DNA from: a bacterium
GTDB lineage: Bacteria; Electryoneota; Electryoneia; Electryoneales; Electryoneaceae
Length of the DNA: 6,017 bases
Direction of reading: 5' to 3'
Assembly: GCA_014729955.1 (NCBI GenBank)
Contig: WJJA01000410.1
Span: 1-6,017, forward strand
The number at the start of each line of letters is the position of its first letter. The stretch's first letter is position 1. Shown piece after piece: positions 1 through 6,017 of the stretch. The position numbers were made by a program, and so were the translations under genes. The notes beneath the pieces were generated by a model. That model searched no databases. It was given only the letters and a program-made list of their open reading frames with translations, and was not told the origin of the DNA.

Positions 1-2108
1 CGCGCAAAAAAGCTGAGCTGGAAAAGACTCTTTTGAAAGTGATGTGCAGAACAGAACGGATCGCGACAACTCGTGATCATAACTCGATGTTAACTGAGAT
101 AGAGCGGGCGGCTCTTCTGACACCCGCAGACCTTCAGCACGCCGCGAAGGTTGACGCAGTAGCAAACTGCGTAAAGGCTGGCGAGCAACTCGAATACTGG
201 AAATCTGCACCATATCTAATCAACTTCCTCAAATACTATGAATTTAGGCGCAAGCTGGATACACAATTGAGTGTCCCATCAGACTCGCTCCGAAAGGCCT
301 TGGGTTCTGCAAAAGGTCATATGTTGACTAAGGAAAAATGGGAAGTTTATCAGTCCATCGATCCTGCCAATCCAAGAATGCGCGTGCTATTTGAAGACAC
401 CATAGACAAGGGCATGTGGCAGCTCTTGTGGATGCCACCTTCGATGCCGTATTACAAACCTGGTGGTGCATACGAGAACAAAAGGAACTTGACAAAAGCA
501 CTTGTGTTTTCCGCTTGGAGCGCTGTTCCGGATGCAATTGCATCTATATGCTCTCACGAAGCTGAGCGGAAAATGCTTGCCGCTACATCAGTTAAACACA
601 GCGAACTATATGACAGGATCAAACCTTTGCTGAAGTTCTCCGCCACCTCAAACGAGACACGTCTTACTGGTATGCCTGTCATTGCCTGGTTGCTGCCTTC
701 ACCTACGCTTGCCACCAAGATTGACCCTCTTAAAATATCGCTGGGTTGTAAATGCGGGCCATTACACCCGCAACAAATGCGAGAAGAGGTCAAGGCTATT
801 TGCCGAAACTTAATTGAGACCTTGCCTACTCCAGGCGAAGGAACACGTGTCGATGAGCGATGGTATTGGGCTGCGCCAATTCTACTCGATTCCCGTAATG
901 GTTTGTTAGATTGGTGTAGAAGTGATTCGGGATGGATGGTCGCTACACCTGACCGCGATCCGGGGACCCGTTTCAAAGATCACTTAGACATGTTAATTCG
1001 CATGGCAACGGGCAATATTGCTCTTGGTCCGCAGCCTGATGATCTTGTCGATGTGTTATGCGATCTTGCTTTGGCAGGACCTGGTGTATGTGCCCTGCGT
1101 GCACTTCGTCGAATAGGAACTGAACTCGATACATCCGATCCAATCCTGCTCTCAGCCGCAGCAAGGATCGCATCTGGTCTAAGAACCCTCTTTAACCTGC
1201 CAGAGACGATTGCTCTATTAAGAGGTTCTGGTGAAGATAGCTACTGGCGATTAACACTTCAGTACGGAGTCGACGGCAATCTCCAAGCACTCCTCGATGA
1301 GTACGTACATGTCCTCAGAGAGTCGTTGGGCCTGCAGGATCATGATCAAGAAATTCAAGTGGCAAAGATCGCAGAGCGAATCCAGTCAGTATTATCACTG
1401 AGGACCGCCCAAATCCGAATCGACGATATACAACCCTTAAACGGTGGATTTGAGATCGAGGCGTTCAACACCCGCTGTCGTTTCGCGCTCCGCTTCGGTG
1501 ATTTTACAGATGATAAAGGTGAGGTGAAACGGGCTGGACTGGTGCGAGATGCTTTCAATTCCCCCTTTCGTCCCTTCGTTTTAGCATCGACGTCAATAGG
1601 TCAAGAAGGATTGGATTTTCACACCTGGTGCCATGCGGTGGTGCATTGGAACCTCCCATCGAATCCAATTGACTTAGAGCAGCGCGAAGGTCGGGTCCAT
1701 CGTTTCAAGGGGCACGCCGTCAGAAAAAACGTTGCTGCTAAATATGGTCTGCCTACGTTAGCAGAGGTGCATGTGAGTGGTGACCCATGGCAGACCCTTT
1801 TCCAAATCGCGGTCAAAGAAAGATCCGATACGGATTCTGATCTTATCCCGTATTGGATATTCGAAGAGGGTGAGGCTCGGGTCGAACGTCGCATCCCTCT
1901 TCTCCTTTACAGCAAAGAGGTAAGTAAGCTCAAACGTTTGAAAACAGGTTTAGCACTTTACCGGATGGTATTTGGTCAACCGCGCCAGGAAGATCTGTTG
2001 TTTAGCTTGAGTCAGAATGGCGCTCACGAGTCAGCTGATTTGACCGACTGGCTAATTTCGCTGGAACCACCTGACGTAGTGAAAAACAAGGAGGATATCC
2101 CTAAGTAA
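1..2108 (+). CDS. Superfamily 2 (SNF2/DEAD-like) helicase, C-terminal part; 5' end outside window
   Basis: The frame is open from base 3 through the TAA at 2106-2108, so the TTG at 33 is probably internal. The residues before it (RKKAELEKTL) run straight into LLKVMCRTER, which resembles the end of the first helicase domain. Numbered from the TTG codon, motif IV-like KALVFSAWS is near 155-163, motif V STSIGQEGLDFH is at 519-530 and motif VI QREGRVHR is at 550-557, with the arginine-finger pattern of SF2 enzymes. About 350 residues separate motifs IV and V, far more than in a minimal helicase C domain. After motif VI come about 130 residues including YRMVFGQPRQEDLL, which I recall from large helicases in restriction and phage-defence loci. 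By family it should couple ATP hydrolysis to DNA or RNA translocation in the cytoplasm. The Walker A and B motifs would lie upstream and cannot be seen. The named defence system, if any, is not determined. The gene ends about 200 bp before the insertion sequence and appears intact at its 3' end. Confidence 0.85.
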   Translation, partial: RKKAELEKTLLKVMCRTERIATTRDHNSMLTEIERAALLTPADLQHAAKVDAVANCVKAGEQLEYWKSAPYLINFLKYYEFRRKLDTQLSVPSDSLRKALGSAKGHMLTKEKWEVYQSIDPANPRMRVLFEDTIDKGMWQLLWMPPSMPYYKPGGAYENKRNLTKALVFSAWSAVPDAIASICSHEAERKMLAATSVKHSELYDRIKPLLKFSATSNETRLTGMPVIAWLLPSPTLATKIDPLKISLGCKCGPLHPQQMREEVKAICRNLIETLPTPGEGTRVDERWYWAAPILLDSRNGLLDWCRSDSGWMVATPDRDPGTRFKDHLDMLIRMATGNIALGPQPDDLVDVLCDLALAGPGVCALRALRRIGTELDTSDPILLSAAARIASGLRTLFNLPETIALLRGSGEDSYWRLTLQYGVDGNLQALLDEYVHVLRESLGLQDHDQEIQVAKIAERIQSVLSLRTAQIRIDDIQPLNGGFEIEAFNTRCRFALRFGDFTDDKGEVKRAGLVRDAFNSPFRPFVLASTSIGQEGLDFHTWCHAVVHWNLPSNPIDLEQREGRVHRFKGHAVRKNVAAKYGLPTLAEVHVSGDPWQTLFQIAVKERSDTDSDLIPYWIFEEGEARVERRIPLLLYSKEVSKLKRLKTGLALYRMVFGQPRQEDLLFSLSQNGAHESADLTDWLISLEPPDVVKNKEDIPK

Positions 2109-2224
2109 AATAAATACTATCTGTTGAAGGATCGGGTATACACTCAAAAAATGCGATAAAACACGGGTGAAGTGGGGTGAGATAATCCAGGTGAGGTAAG
2201 TGGGAAGGATAGTAAAAAGCAGCA

Positions 2225-2282
2225 ATTTTGACTTATTTGATATTCAAAATAACTCGATTCTATTGTTATATTATACAATAGA
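2225..2282. other. AT-rich intergenic block with two dyads
   Basis: Between the helicase stop and the insertion sequence no gene is seen. Bases 2221-2300 contain only 17 G+C of 80. Two dyads lie here. ATTTTGA (2225-2231) pairs with TCAAAAT (2244-2250), and TCTATTGT (2259-2266) pairs with ACAATAGA (2275-2282), a perfect 8-bp stem with an 8-nt loop. They could act as a terminator for the helicase or as a protein-binding site, but neither is GC-rich nor followed by a clean T-run, so the role is open. A G-rich, pyrimidine-poor stretch with repeated GGTGA precedes them (about 2165-2210). Confidence 0.4.
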
Positions 2283-2310
2283 TTATAAATTTTAGAGTCG
2301 GTTTTATAGG

Positions 2311-2329
2311 ACTCGGTTTTGTTGATTCT
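2311..2329 (+). repeat. Left terminal inverted repeat of the IS
   Basis: It begins ACTCGGTTTTGTTGATTCT and matches the reverse complement of 3781-3799 at 15 of 19 positions, including the outermost seven bases ACTCGGT. This is the expected transposase-binding end. A weaker copy of the outer motif (AGTCGGTTTTA) lies just outside at 2296-2306. Confidence 0.65.
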
Positions 2330-2335
2330 TGGTCT

Positions 2336-3697
2336 TCATGCTGCCTTGGAGATAATGAGTTTCAGCACCTCCTGGTTCTTTTTCAAGAATCGTTTTGGCG
2401 CCTTGCTTTCGGGAAAAATGGCGTTCATAAAGATTTCGGTTCTGAGCAGGAACAGCGCGTCTGAGAAACTGGCGTCTTCTTTCACGTACCATTTCTGTTG
2501 GAACAGCGTGGTTTGCTTGTGCTGTTCACTGAACCAGAGGACAATCAGGCTGAAGAGTCCGAACAGGAGTGGCGTGGTTCTTTGAATCGATTTTTGCGTC
2601 CAGTTTTCGGTGGTTTCTATCCTCAGATGCCTTCGTGATTCTTCGAAGGTGGTTTCGATGGCCCATCGATTGATGTAGGCATTGACGATCATCGGAGGCG
2701 TCAGGGTCACGCACGATGTGGCGATGGCAATGTCTTTGTTTTTCCCCTCGGGGTCCCGGACCACCACCCATCGGACGCGCACCGGTGTCTCCCGTGGCCG
2801 GTACCAGCAGGCTTCGCCGGACAGCAGCCGCAAATCCTTGGTCTGTTGCCCGTACCAGTTGCAGGTGTCGGATTGCCAGTCGGCTGTTTCCATGGCCGCC
2901 GCTTGTCCGGGGGCGGGCAGACGTTGCCCGATTTTCCGGGGGCGTCCGCGTTGCCCGGGTGTACGCGGCGGTGCCGCCTCATGCAACAGGGCATCCTTGC
3001 GGAAGTGGCCGATGACATCGAGGTGCGGATCGTTGGCGACAAACCGGTGCAGTTCGTGGGTGTTCAATGTGCCGTCGGCAAGCACGATAAAATCTCTCTG
3101 GGGGAACCATCGTCGCAACAGGCGTAGCGCGAGAATGACCAAACGGGTGGGCGAACGGTATTGTCCCTGCCGTTTCCCGGTCTTTTCATATTCCTGCTCA
3201 ACGATCCGTTTGGGGATCTCGGGAAAGATGAACACGGGCAACGCCCAGGTCCGTTTCCGCAAGCGGGTCTGAAAGGAGACGGCGACCACCAGCCACGCAT
3301 GGCCCAACGCGAAGACAGTGCTTTGTCCTTTCCCGGAACGGATCGGATCACGATGTTTGGAGATCCGGAAGACGTTCGAACCCCAACGTCGGATCAGGGT
3401 GTCGTCCACAATGAGAGTGACAGGCTGACACGCAGGCATTGCGTCCAGCAGAAGTGTCGCAAGGATCCTGGATAACTGCAGGGGTCGCCATTGTGTGTGC
3501 GACAAAAAATGATGGAAGGCCGACCAGCTTTTGGATACCCGAAACGGATAACTTCGAAGCGCGCCGCAAACGGTCTGACGGCCACGGTTCACAACGGCGC
3601 CGATTGCGAGGACAAAAAAGCTGTCGAACACGGAACCACGAAACGCAGGTCGAAAGCTTGACAATAGCCGAGAAAATGACCAAGTTGAGGTAAGCAT
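2336..3697 (-). CDS. DDE transposase of IS4/IS701-like superfamily (DDE_5 type)
   Basis: A 453-aa protein that should cut the IS ends and join them to target DNA using an RNase H-fold DDE site. The catalytic candidates are visible: Asp98/Asp99 in LIVDDTLIRRWG, Asp208 in IVLADGTLN, and Glu348 in YINRWAIETTFEESRR. The last fits the Y-2-R-3-E-6-K signature of IS4-type enzymes with Arg355 in the K position. A proline- and arginine-rich stretch near 240-265 (TPGQRGRPRKIGQRLP) is typical of this family as I recall it. I chose ATG 3697 because GGAGGAG (3700-3706, minus strand) precedes it and the family-like N-terminus (TWSFSRLLSSFRPAF) begins just after. The frame runs further upstream to 4108, but that leaves the IS and is not coding. 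No frameshift or missing catalytic residue was seen, so it may be active. The start codon lies in a long hairpin (3693-3757). I saw no convincing promoter. Confidence 0.9.
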   Translation of the reverse strand: MLTSTWSFSRLLSSFRPAFRGSVFDSFFVLAIGAVVNRGRQTVCGALRSYPFRVSKSWSAFHHFLSHTQWRPLQLSRILATLLLDAMPACQPVTLIVDDTLIRRWGSNVFRISKHRDPIRSGKGQSTVFALGHAWLVVAVSFQTRLRKRTWALPVFIFPEIPKRIVEQEYEKTGKRQGQYRSPTRLVILALRLLRRWFPQRDFIVLADGTLNTHELHRFVANDPHLDVIGHFRKDALLHEAAPPRTPGQRGRPRKIGQRLPAPGQAAAMETADWQSDTCNWYGQQTKDLRLLSGEACWYRPRETPVRVRWVVVRDPEGKNKDIAIATSCVTLTPPMIVNAYINRWAIETTFEESRRHLRIETTENWTQKSIQRTTPLLFGLFSLIVLWFSEQHKQTTLFQQKWYVKEDASFSDALFLLRTEIFMNAIFPESKAPKRFLKKNQEVLKLIISKAA

Positions 3698-3757
3698 GGC
3701 TCCTCCAAGCGGATAGGGAAGATGTGGTGTCTTCTTATCCGTAATGTGAGCCATGCT
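3693..3757 (-). promoter_or_regulatory. Nested hairpin covering the transposase start codon
   Basis: In the minus-strand transcript three stems nest. The outer is 10 bp perfect (3693-3702 with 3748-3757), the middle 6 bp (3710-3715 with 3736-3741) and the inner 5 bp (3718-3722 with 3730-3734), closing a 7-nt loop. The ATG at 3695-3697 is inside the outer stem, and the ribosome site GGAGGAG lies partly in the stem and partly in an internal loop. Folding should hinder initiation. Several ISs (IS10, IS50, IS200) use such structures to block translation of transcripts that read in from outside. That this one does so is inference. Confidence 0.55.
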
Positions 3758-3780
3758 GATTCTTTGACGCGAGCCCTGAG

Positions 3781-3799
3781 AAAAACAGCAATACCGAGT
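3781..3799 (-). repeat. Right terminal inverted repeat of the IS
   Basis: Read on the minus strand it is ACTCGGTATTGCTGTTTTT, the partner of the left end. The match is strongest in the outer 15 bases and fades inward, as is usual for such ends. Confidence 0.65.
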
Positions 3800-3836
3800 G
3801 TAGTAGTAACCCTTCACCAGACAACGTACTGACCGA

Positions 3837-3918
3837 ACAACGGAGGTCGTTGTGGGTGTCGCCAGACAGGCGTACTCACGGCACCTCCGTTTTTGTTGTG
3901 CCGGTTTGAGCGACACCC
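3837..3918 (+). promoter_or_regulatory. Structured leader with interleaved inverted repeats
   Basis: Two perfect 9-bp inverted repeats interleave. AACGGAGGT (3839-3847) pairs with ACCTCCGTT (3883-3891), and GGGTGTCGC (3854-3862) pairs with GCGACACCC (3910-3918). The A-B-A'-B' order allows an H-type pseudoknot or two alternative folds. A third stem, ACAACG/CGTTGT (3837-3842 and 3848-3853), competes with the first and puts GAGGT in its loop. The block lies between the IS right end and the sigma-like remnant, so it is probably the 5' leader of that gene or the end of an older element. No known riboswitch class was recognised. Confidence 0.4.
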
Positions 3919-3925
3919 GCCCGGC

Positions 3926-3942
3926 CTCCTCCATCCGAGGAG
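3926..3942 (+). promoter_or_regulatory. Ribosome site of the sigma-like remnant, inside a short hairpin
   Basis: GAGGAG (3937-3942) sits 7 nt before the ATG at 3950 and decides that start. It is fully paired with CTCCTC (3926-3931) across a 5-nt loop, so the site can be masked in the mRNA. Confidence 0.5.
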
Positions 3943-3949
3943 ATCGAAG

Positions 3950-4183
3950 ATGGGTTCGAACAACCGGTATGACGGCATCGACGAGTATGCCGTGGAAGTG
4001 ATCAAGTACAGGGCCGTGACGCTGATCGGTACGGCCGGCTACACAAGAGATGATGTAGAGGACATTGAGCAGGACCTGATACTGGCTCTGCTTGAAAGAA
4101 TGGATCACTTCGATGCATCGAAAGCGAACTGCGAGAAAAACCTGTTAGTCACTCCTAATAGCTTGACACGGACATTTCTATAG
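3950..4183 (+). pseudogene. Truncated sigma-70-like factor (region 2 start only)
   Basis: From ATG 3950, preceded by GAGGAG at a 7-nt spacing, the 77 codons begin MGSNNRYDGIDEYAVEVIKY. About residues 1-60 resemble the N-terminal part of sigma-70 region 2 in a group of small sigma-like factors: VKY..RAVTLIG, then TRDDVEDIEQDLILALLERM and FDASKA. In those proteins, as I remember them, an RNTFI-type segment and the rest of region 2 and region 4 follow, for roughly 200 residues in all. Here the likeness stops near base 4130 and the frame ends 50 bases later in unrelated residues (LLVTPNSLTRTFL). Without the rest of region 2 and without region 4 it could not recognise promoters. I therefore call it a remnant, cut by deletion or rearrangement. 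A short functional protein cannot be fully excluded. The secreted-protein gene begins 38 bp after its stop and looks unrelated. Confidence 0.6.
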
Positions 4184-4191
4184 ACCAATTT
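4163..4191 (+). promoter_or_regulatory. Possible promoter for the secreted-protein gene
   Basis: A consensus -35 hexamer TTGACA lies at 4163-4168. At the usual 17-bp spacing the -10 would be the weak CAATTT (4186-4191). The better-looking TATAGA (4179-4184) is only 10 bp away. It is the only promoter-like signal in the short gap before the gene, so the call is tentative. Confidence 0.2.
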
Positions 4192-4221
4192 AACAGTAAC
4201 AATTGATTCCGAGGGGGAAAA

Positions 4222-5925
4222 GTGCTTGCACGGCTCACTTGTTTCGGATTTTTGGCATTATCCATCTGCTTGTTTTCACCCTCCCATTTGCTCGCCCAGT
4301 GGTCCGAAGAGAGTGGTGGCTACCATCTGGCTACAGGTATTGGATACTACGATATCCAACCGGATGGTCAAGGCGGAATCTGGGTCGCCTTCGAAACCAT
4401 TGGCGATGTGCACACTTACATCCAACGTATTGACAGCGACGGGTACCCTGTTTTTGATGCCATGCCCGGGATCGAGATCGGCGACGGCAACATGAATTAC
4501 TTCGTCGCCCTGCAGATCACCGAGGAGGGGGACGCCTGGGTTGCCTACCTGGACAATGACCAGGTACCGGAATGGGAGTGGACCATCTATGCGCAGCGAT
4601 ATCAGCTGGACGGCAGCATGGTATTCGATTCCACAGGCGTCCTCCTGAGCGAATCGCACGAAACGCAGGGACGAACCACACTGTTCAAGATGCCGATCTG
4701 CAGCGATGGGGCCGGCGGATTCTGGCTTGCCTATTACGACGATTTCTGGGGCAATGAAGACGAGATCATTGCCGTCAGTGGAATGAATGCCGACGGCAGC
4801 TACAAGTACGAGGATCCTCTGCCTGTACGTGAATTGCCTCGTTCCGACGAACAGATAGAATTGTGCCCGGATGAAGAAGGAGGGGTCTGGGTGATTCACA
4901 GTGAATTTGCGGGTGGTCCCACTATATATAACCATATTGACCCAGAAGGTACCTTTCTTTTCAATGAACATGCCACTTGTCATTTTGCAGGTCCCGATTT
5001 CTTCCATGGCACCTCCACCATCCCGGATGGTGAAGGTGGGTGCTACGTCAGTTTCCCAGGTGGTACTTCCCAAGTAGAATATCAAAGAATCGCATCGGAT
5101 GGTTCACTTCCCTGGTCGGAATCGGGCATTTCCATCACAGATATCAATCATGCGACCCTTCCCAGTGAGATCAAGCCGCGACAGGGGGGCGGTATTGTAC
5201 AAGCGGTGGGTCGGGGACGCCGTTCCGCAGACCTCGTCCAGATCCTCCCGGACGGTACACCCGCCCTGGAAACTTACGAGACCATCCTGGACACCGATTC
5301 CAGTGGGTATTGGGACGGCATTCCGGATGGCATCTGTTCCGATGGGTTCGGAGGGTTCTTCTGCTTCTACCGTCTGTGGAATAACCTGGAAGATATGGAG
5401 GGGATTCGGGTTCTTCGCGTCGACTGCACGGGCGATGTCATATGGGGATCCGATCCCCATATAAACCTGCGCTACAATCCTCAGCTCAGTCCTTCGCATA
5501 GTCACATGATGGTTGTTCCTGTCGAAGAGGACCATTCCGCGGTGGTAAGTGTGTTCCAGGGAAGGCAGCATCAGCTGTGGTTTTACAAGGTCCGCCAGGA
5601 TGGCACCGTCGCCGGTCGCGACCCGTCCCCGGTTCAGAACACTCCTTCCGCACAACCCCGCCGTTCGGAGATCCTGCGGGTTTATCCGACGCCGTTCAAC
5701 AGCAAGCTTCATGCGGATGTGCAGATCGAACGACCCGCGTCGTATTCCTTCAGGATTGTCAACAGCCTGGGGCAGACCACCCGGCAGTGGAAACAGTTTT
5801 TCCCGCCGGGCAGCCATTCGCTCTCCTATAGCCCTGCACCGGAAATGGTGTCCGGTGTGTACTTCCTTTCGCTGAGTTGCCAGGACCAACTGCTGGCGAC
5901 GAAACGCATTACCCTGCTTAAATAA
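4222..5925 (+). CDS. Secreted eight-repeat beta-propeller-like protein with T9SS-type C-terminal sorting domain
   Basis: A 567-aa exported protein of unknown ligand. The GTG start has GAGGGGG (4211-4217) 4 nt upstream, and an in-frame TGA at 4204-4206 rules out an earlier start. Residues 1-25 form a signal peptide (positive N-end, hydrophobic core LTCFGFLALSICLF, likely cut at LLA/QW). From about 45 to 462 a unit recurs eight times. Each has a DGxGGxWVAF-like strand (near 47, 99, 162, 216, 268, 320, 373 and 433) followed by an IYAQRY-xxDG-type strand, at 51-63 residue spacing, which suggests an eight-bladed propeller. A proline/serine linker (about 465-482) leads to a C-terminal domain (484-567) with VYPTPFNSKL, RIVNSLGQ and SGVYFLSL, ending KRITLLK. 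This matches the general form of type A sorting domains that send proteins through the type IX system to the cell surface. No catalytic motif was seen. A binding or surface role is inference. Base composition (34 G+C of 60 at 5281-5340) suggests resident host sequence. Confidence 0.85.
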   Translation: MLARLTCFGFLALSICLFSPSHLLAQWSEESGGYHLATGIGYYDIQPDGQGGIWVAFETIGDVHTYIQRIDSDGYPVFDAMPGIEIGDGNMNYFVALQITEEGDAWVAYLDNDQVPEWEWTIYAQRYQLDGSMVFDSTGVLLSESHETQGRTTLFKMPICSDGAGGFWLAYYDDFWGNEDEIIAVSGMNADGSYKYEDPLPVRELPRSDEQIELCPDEEGGVWVIHSEFAGGPTIYNHIDPEGTFLFNEHATCHFAGPDFFHGTSTIPDGEGGCYVSFPGGTSQVEYQRIASDGSLPWSESGISITDINHATLPSEIKPRQGGGIVQAVGRGRRSADLVQILPDGTPALETYETILDTDSSGYWDGIPDGICSDGFGGFFCFYRLWNNLEDMEGIRVLRVDCTGDVIWGSDPHINLRYNPQLSPSHSHMMVVPVEEDHSAVVSVFQGRQHQLWFYKVRQDGTVAGRDPSPVQNTPSAQPRRSEILRVYPTPFNSKLHADVQIERPASYSFRIVNSLGQTTRQWKQFFPPGSHSLSYSPAPEMVSGVYFLSLSCQDQLLATKRITLLK

Positions 5926-6003
5926 CTCTGATTCGGTTTACAGGATAGGGGGGAGCGCTCTCTTCCGCCGAGTCTTCATCATCCCTAAACGATGGGGGAT
6001 ACC

Positions 6004-6017
6004 ATGCTTTCCAGACG
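6004..6017 (+). CDS. Possible start of the next gene (MLSR...), cut by window end
   Basis: ATG at 6004 follows a purine-rich GGGGGA (5994-5999) at a 4-nt spacing, 78 bp after the stop of the secreted-protein gene. Only four full codons are visible, so nothing can be said of the product. The 5926-6003 gap holds a GAGCGCTC palindrome (5953-5960) and a weak ATCCC/GGGAT dyad (5981-5985 and 5996-6000) but no T-run, so no clear terminator. Confidence 0.25.

Larger units (their letters stand above)
2310..3800 (-). mobile_element. Insertion sequence, IS4/IS701-like superfamily, complete
   Basis: The element is about 1.49 kb, with a single full-length transposase read on the minus strand and imperfect terminal inverted repeats at 2311-2329 and 3781-3799 (15 of 19 matches). 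The transposase stop is 25 bp from the left end, and the start is about 100 bp from the right end, which is normal spacing for a simple IS. TAG lies directly outside both proposed ends (2307-2309 and 3801-3803). It could be a 3-bp target duplication, but three bases can match by chance. The interior is GC-rich (43 G+C of 60 at 2881-2940), unlike the helicase side. It separates the helicase gene from the sigma-like remnant. Confidence 0.75.

Noticed and set aside
2165..2210. G-quadruplex or direct repeat in the G-rich GGTGA stretch
   Set aside because: Only some of the G-runs reach three bases and the spacing is irregular; it does not meet a clear quadruplex pattern.
2682..3272. Long open frame on the plus strand opposite the transposase
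   Set aside because: It is a shadow of the GC-rich transposase gene, which has clear catalytic motifs; the antisense product is arginine-rich without any recognisable domain.
3837..3918. Integron attC site
   Set aside because: The repeats lack the conserved GTTRRRY core and the R/L box order; no integrase is in view.
3698..4108. Open N-terminal extension of the transposase frame
   Set aside because: It runs out through the IS end into the leader and sigma-like remnant, has no family likeness, and the ATG at 3697 has a good ribosome site.
4222..4300. Lipoprotein signal in the secreted protein
   Set aside because: LSIC at residues 13-16 has an unfavourable residue before the cysteine, and LLA/QW gives a better ordinary signal peptidase site.
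4276..5889. Two long minus-strand open frames (4276-5085 and 5104-5889)
   Set aside because: Both are antisense to the secreted-protein gene, whose repeats, signal peptide and sorting domain show the real frame.

Overview
The window looks like chromosomal DNA from a Gram-negative bacterium of the FCB-like part of the tree, meaning a lineage that uses T9SS-style C-terminal sorting domains. The main clue is a secreted beta-propeller protein (4222-5925) ending in a PFN-containing sorting-type domain. No species can be named. No tRNA, rRNA or CRISPR array was seen.

Layout, left to right. Bases 1-2108 (+) are the 3' part of a large superfamily 2 helicase gene. Motifs IV, V and VI are visible, and the ATPase half lies upstream of the window. 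Bases 2109-2309 are a short intergenic stretch that ends in a very AT-rich block (17 G+C in the 80 bases 2221-2300). Bases 2310-3800 are a complete insertion sequence with 19-bp imperfect terminal inverted repeats and one 453-aa DDE transposase on the minus strand (2336-3697). The transposase start codon lies inside a long nested hairpin. Bases 3801-4183 hold a structured leader with interleaved inverted repeats, followed by the 5' remnant of a sigma-70-like gene cut off after part of region 2. Bases 4222-5925 (+) are the secreted eight-repeat protein. A possible next gene starts at 6004.

The genes do not form one working pathway. The picture is a boundary. On the left is an accessory segment: a helicase of a type often found in defence or restriction islands, an intact IS, and a broken sigma-like gene. 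On the right is ordinary host gene content with even composition. The least explained parts are the helicase, which carries an insert of more than 350 residues between motifs IV and V, and two RNA-structure candidates: the hairpin over the transposase start and the interleaved repeats before the sigma remnant. I cannot show from this window alone that a new system is present. The sequence upstream of base 1 would decide whether the helicase belongs to one.
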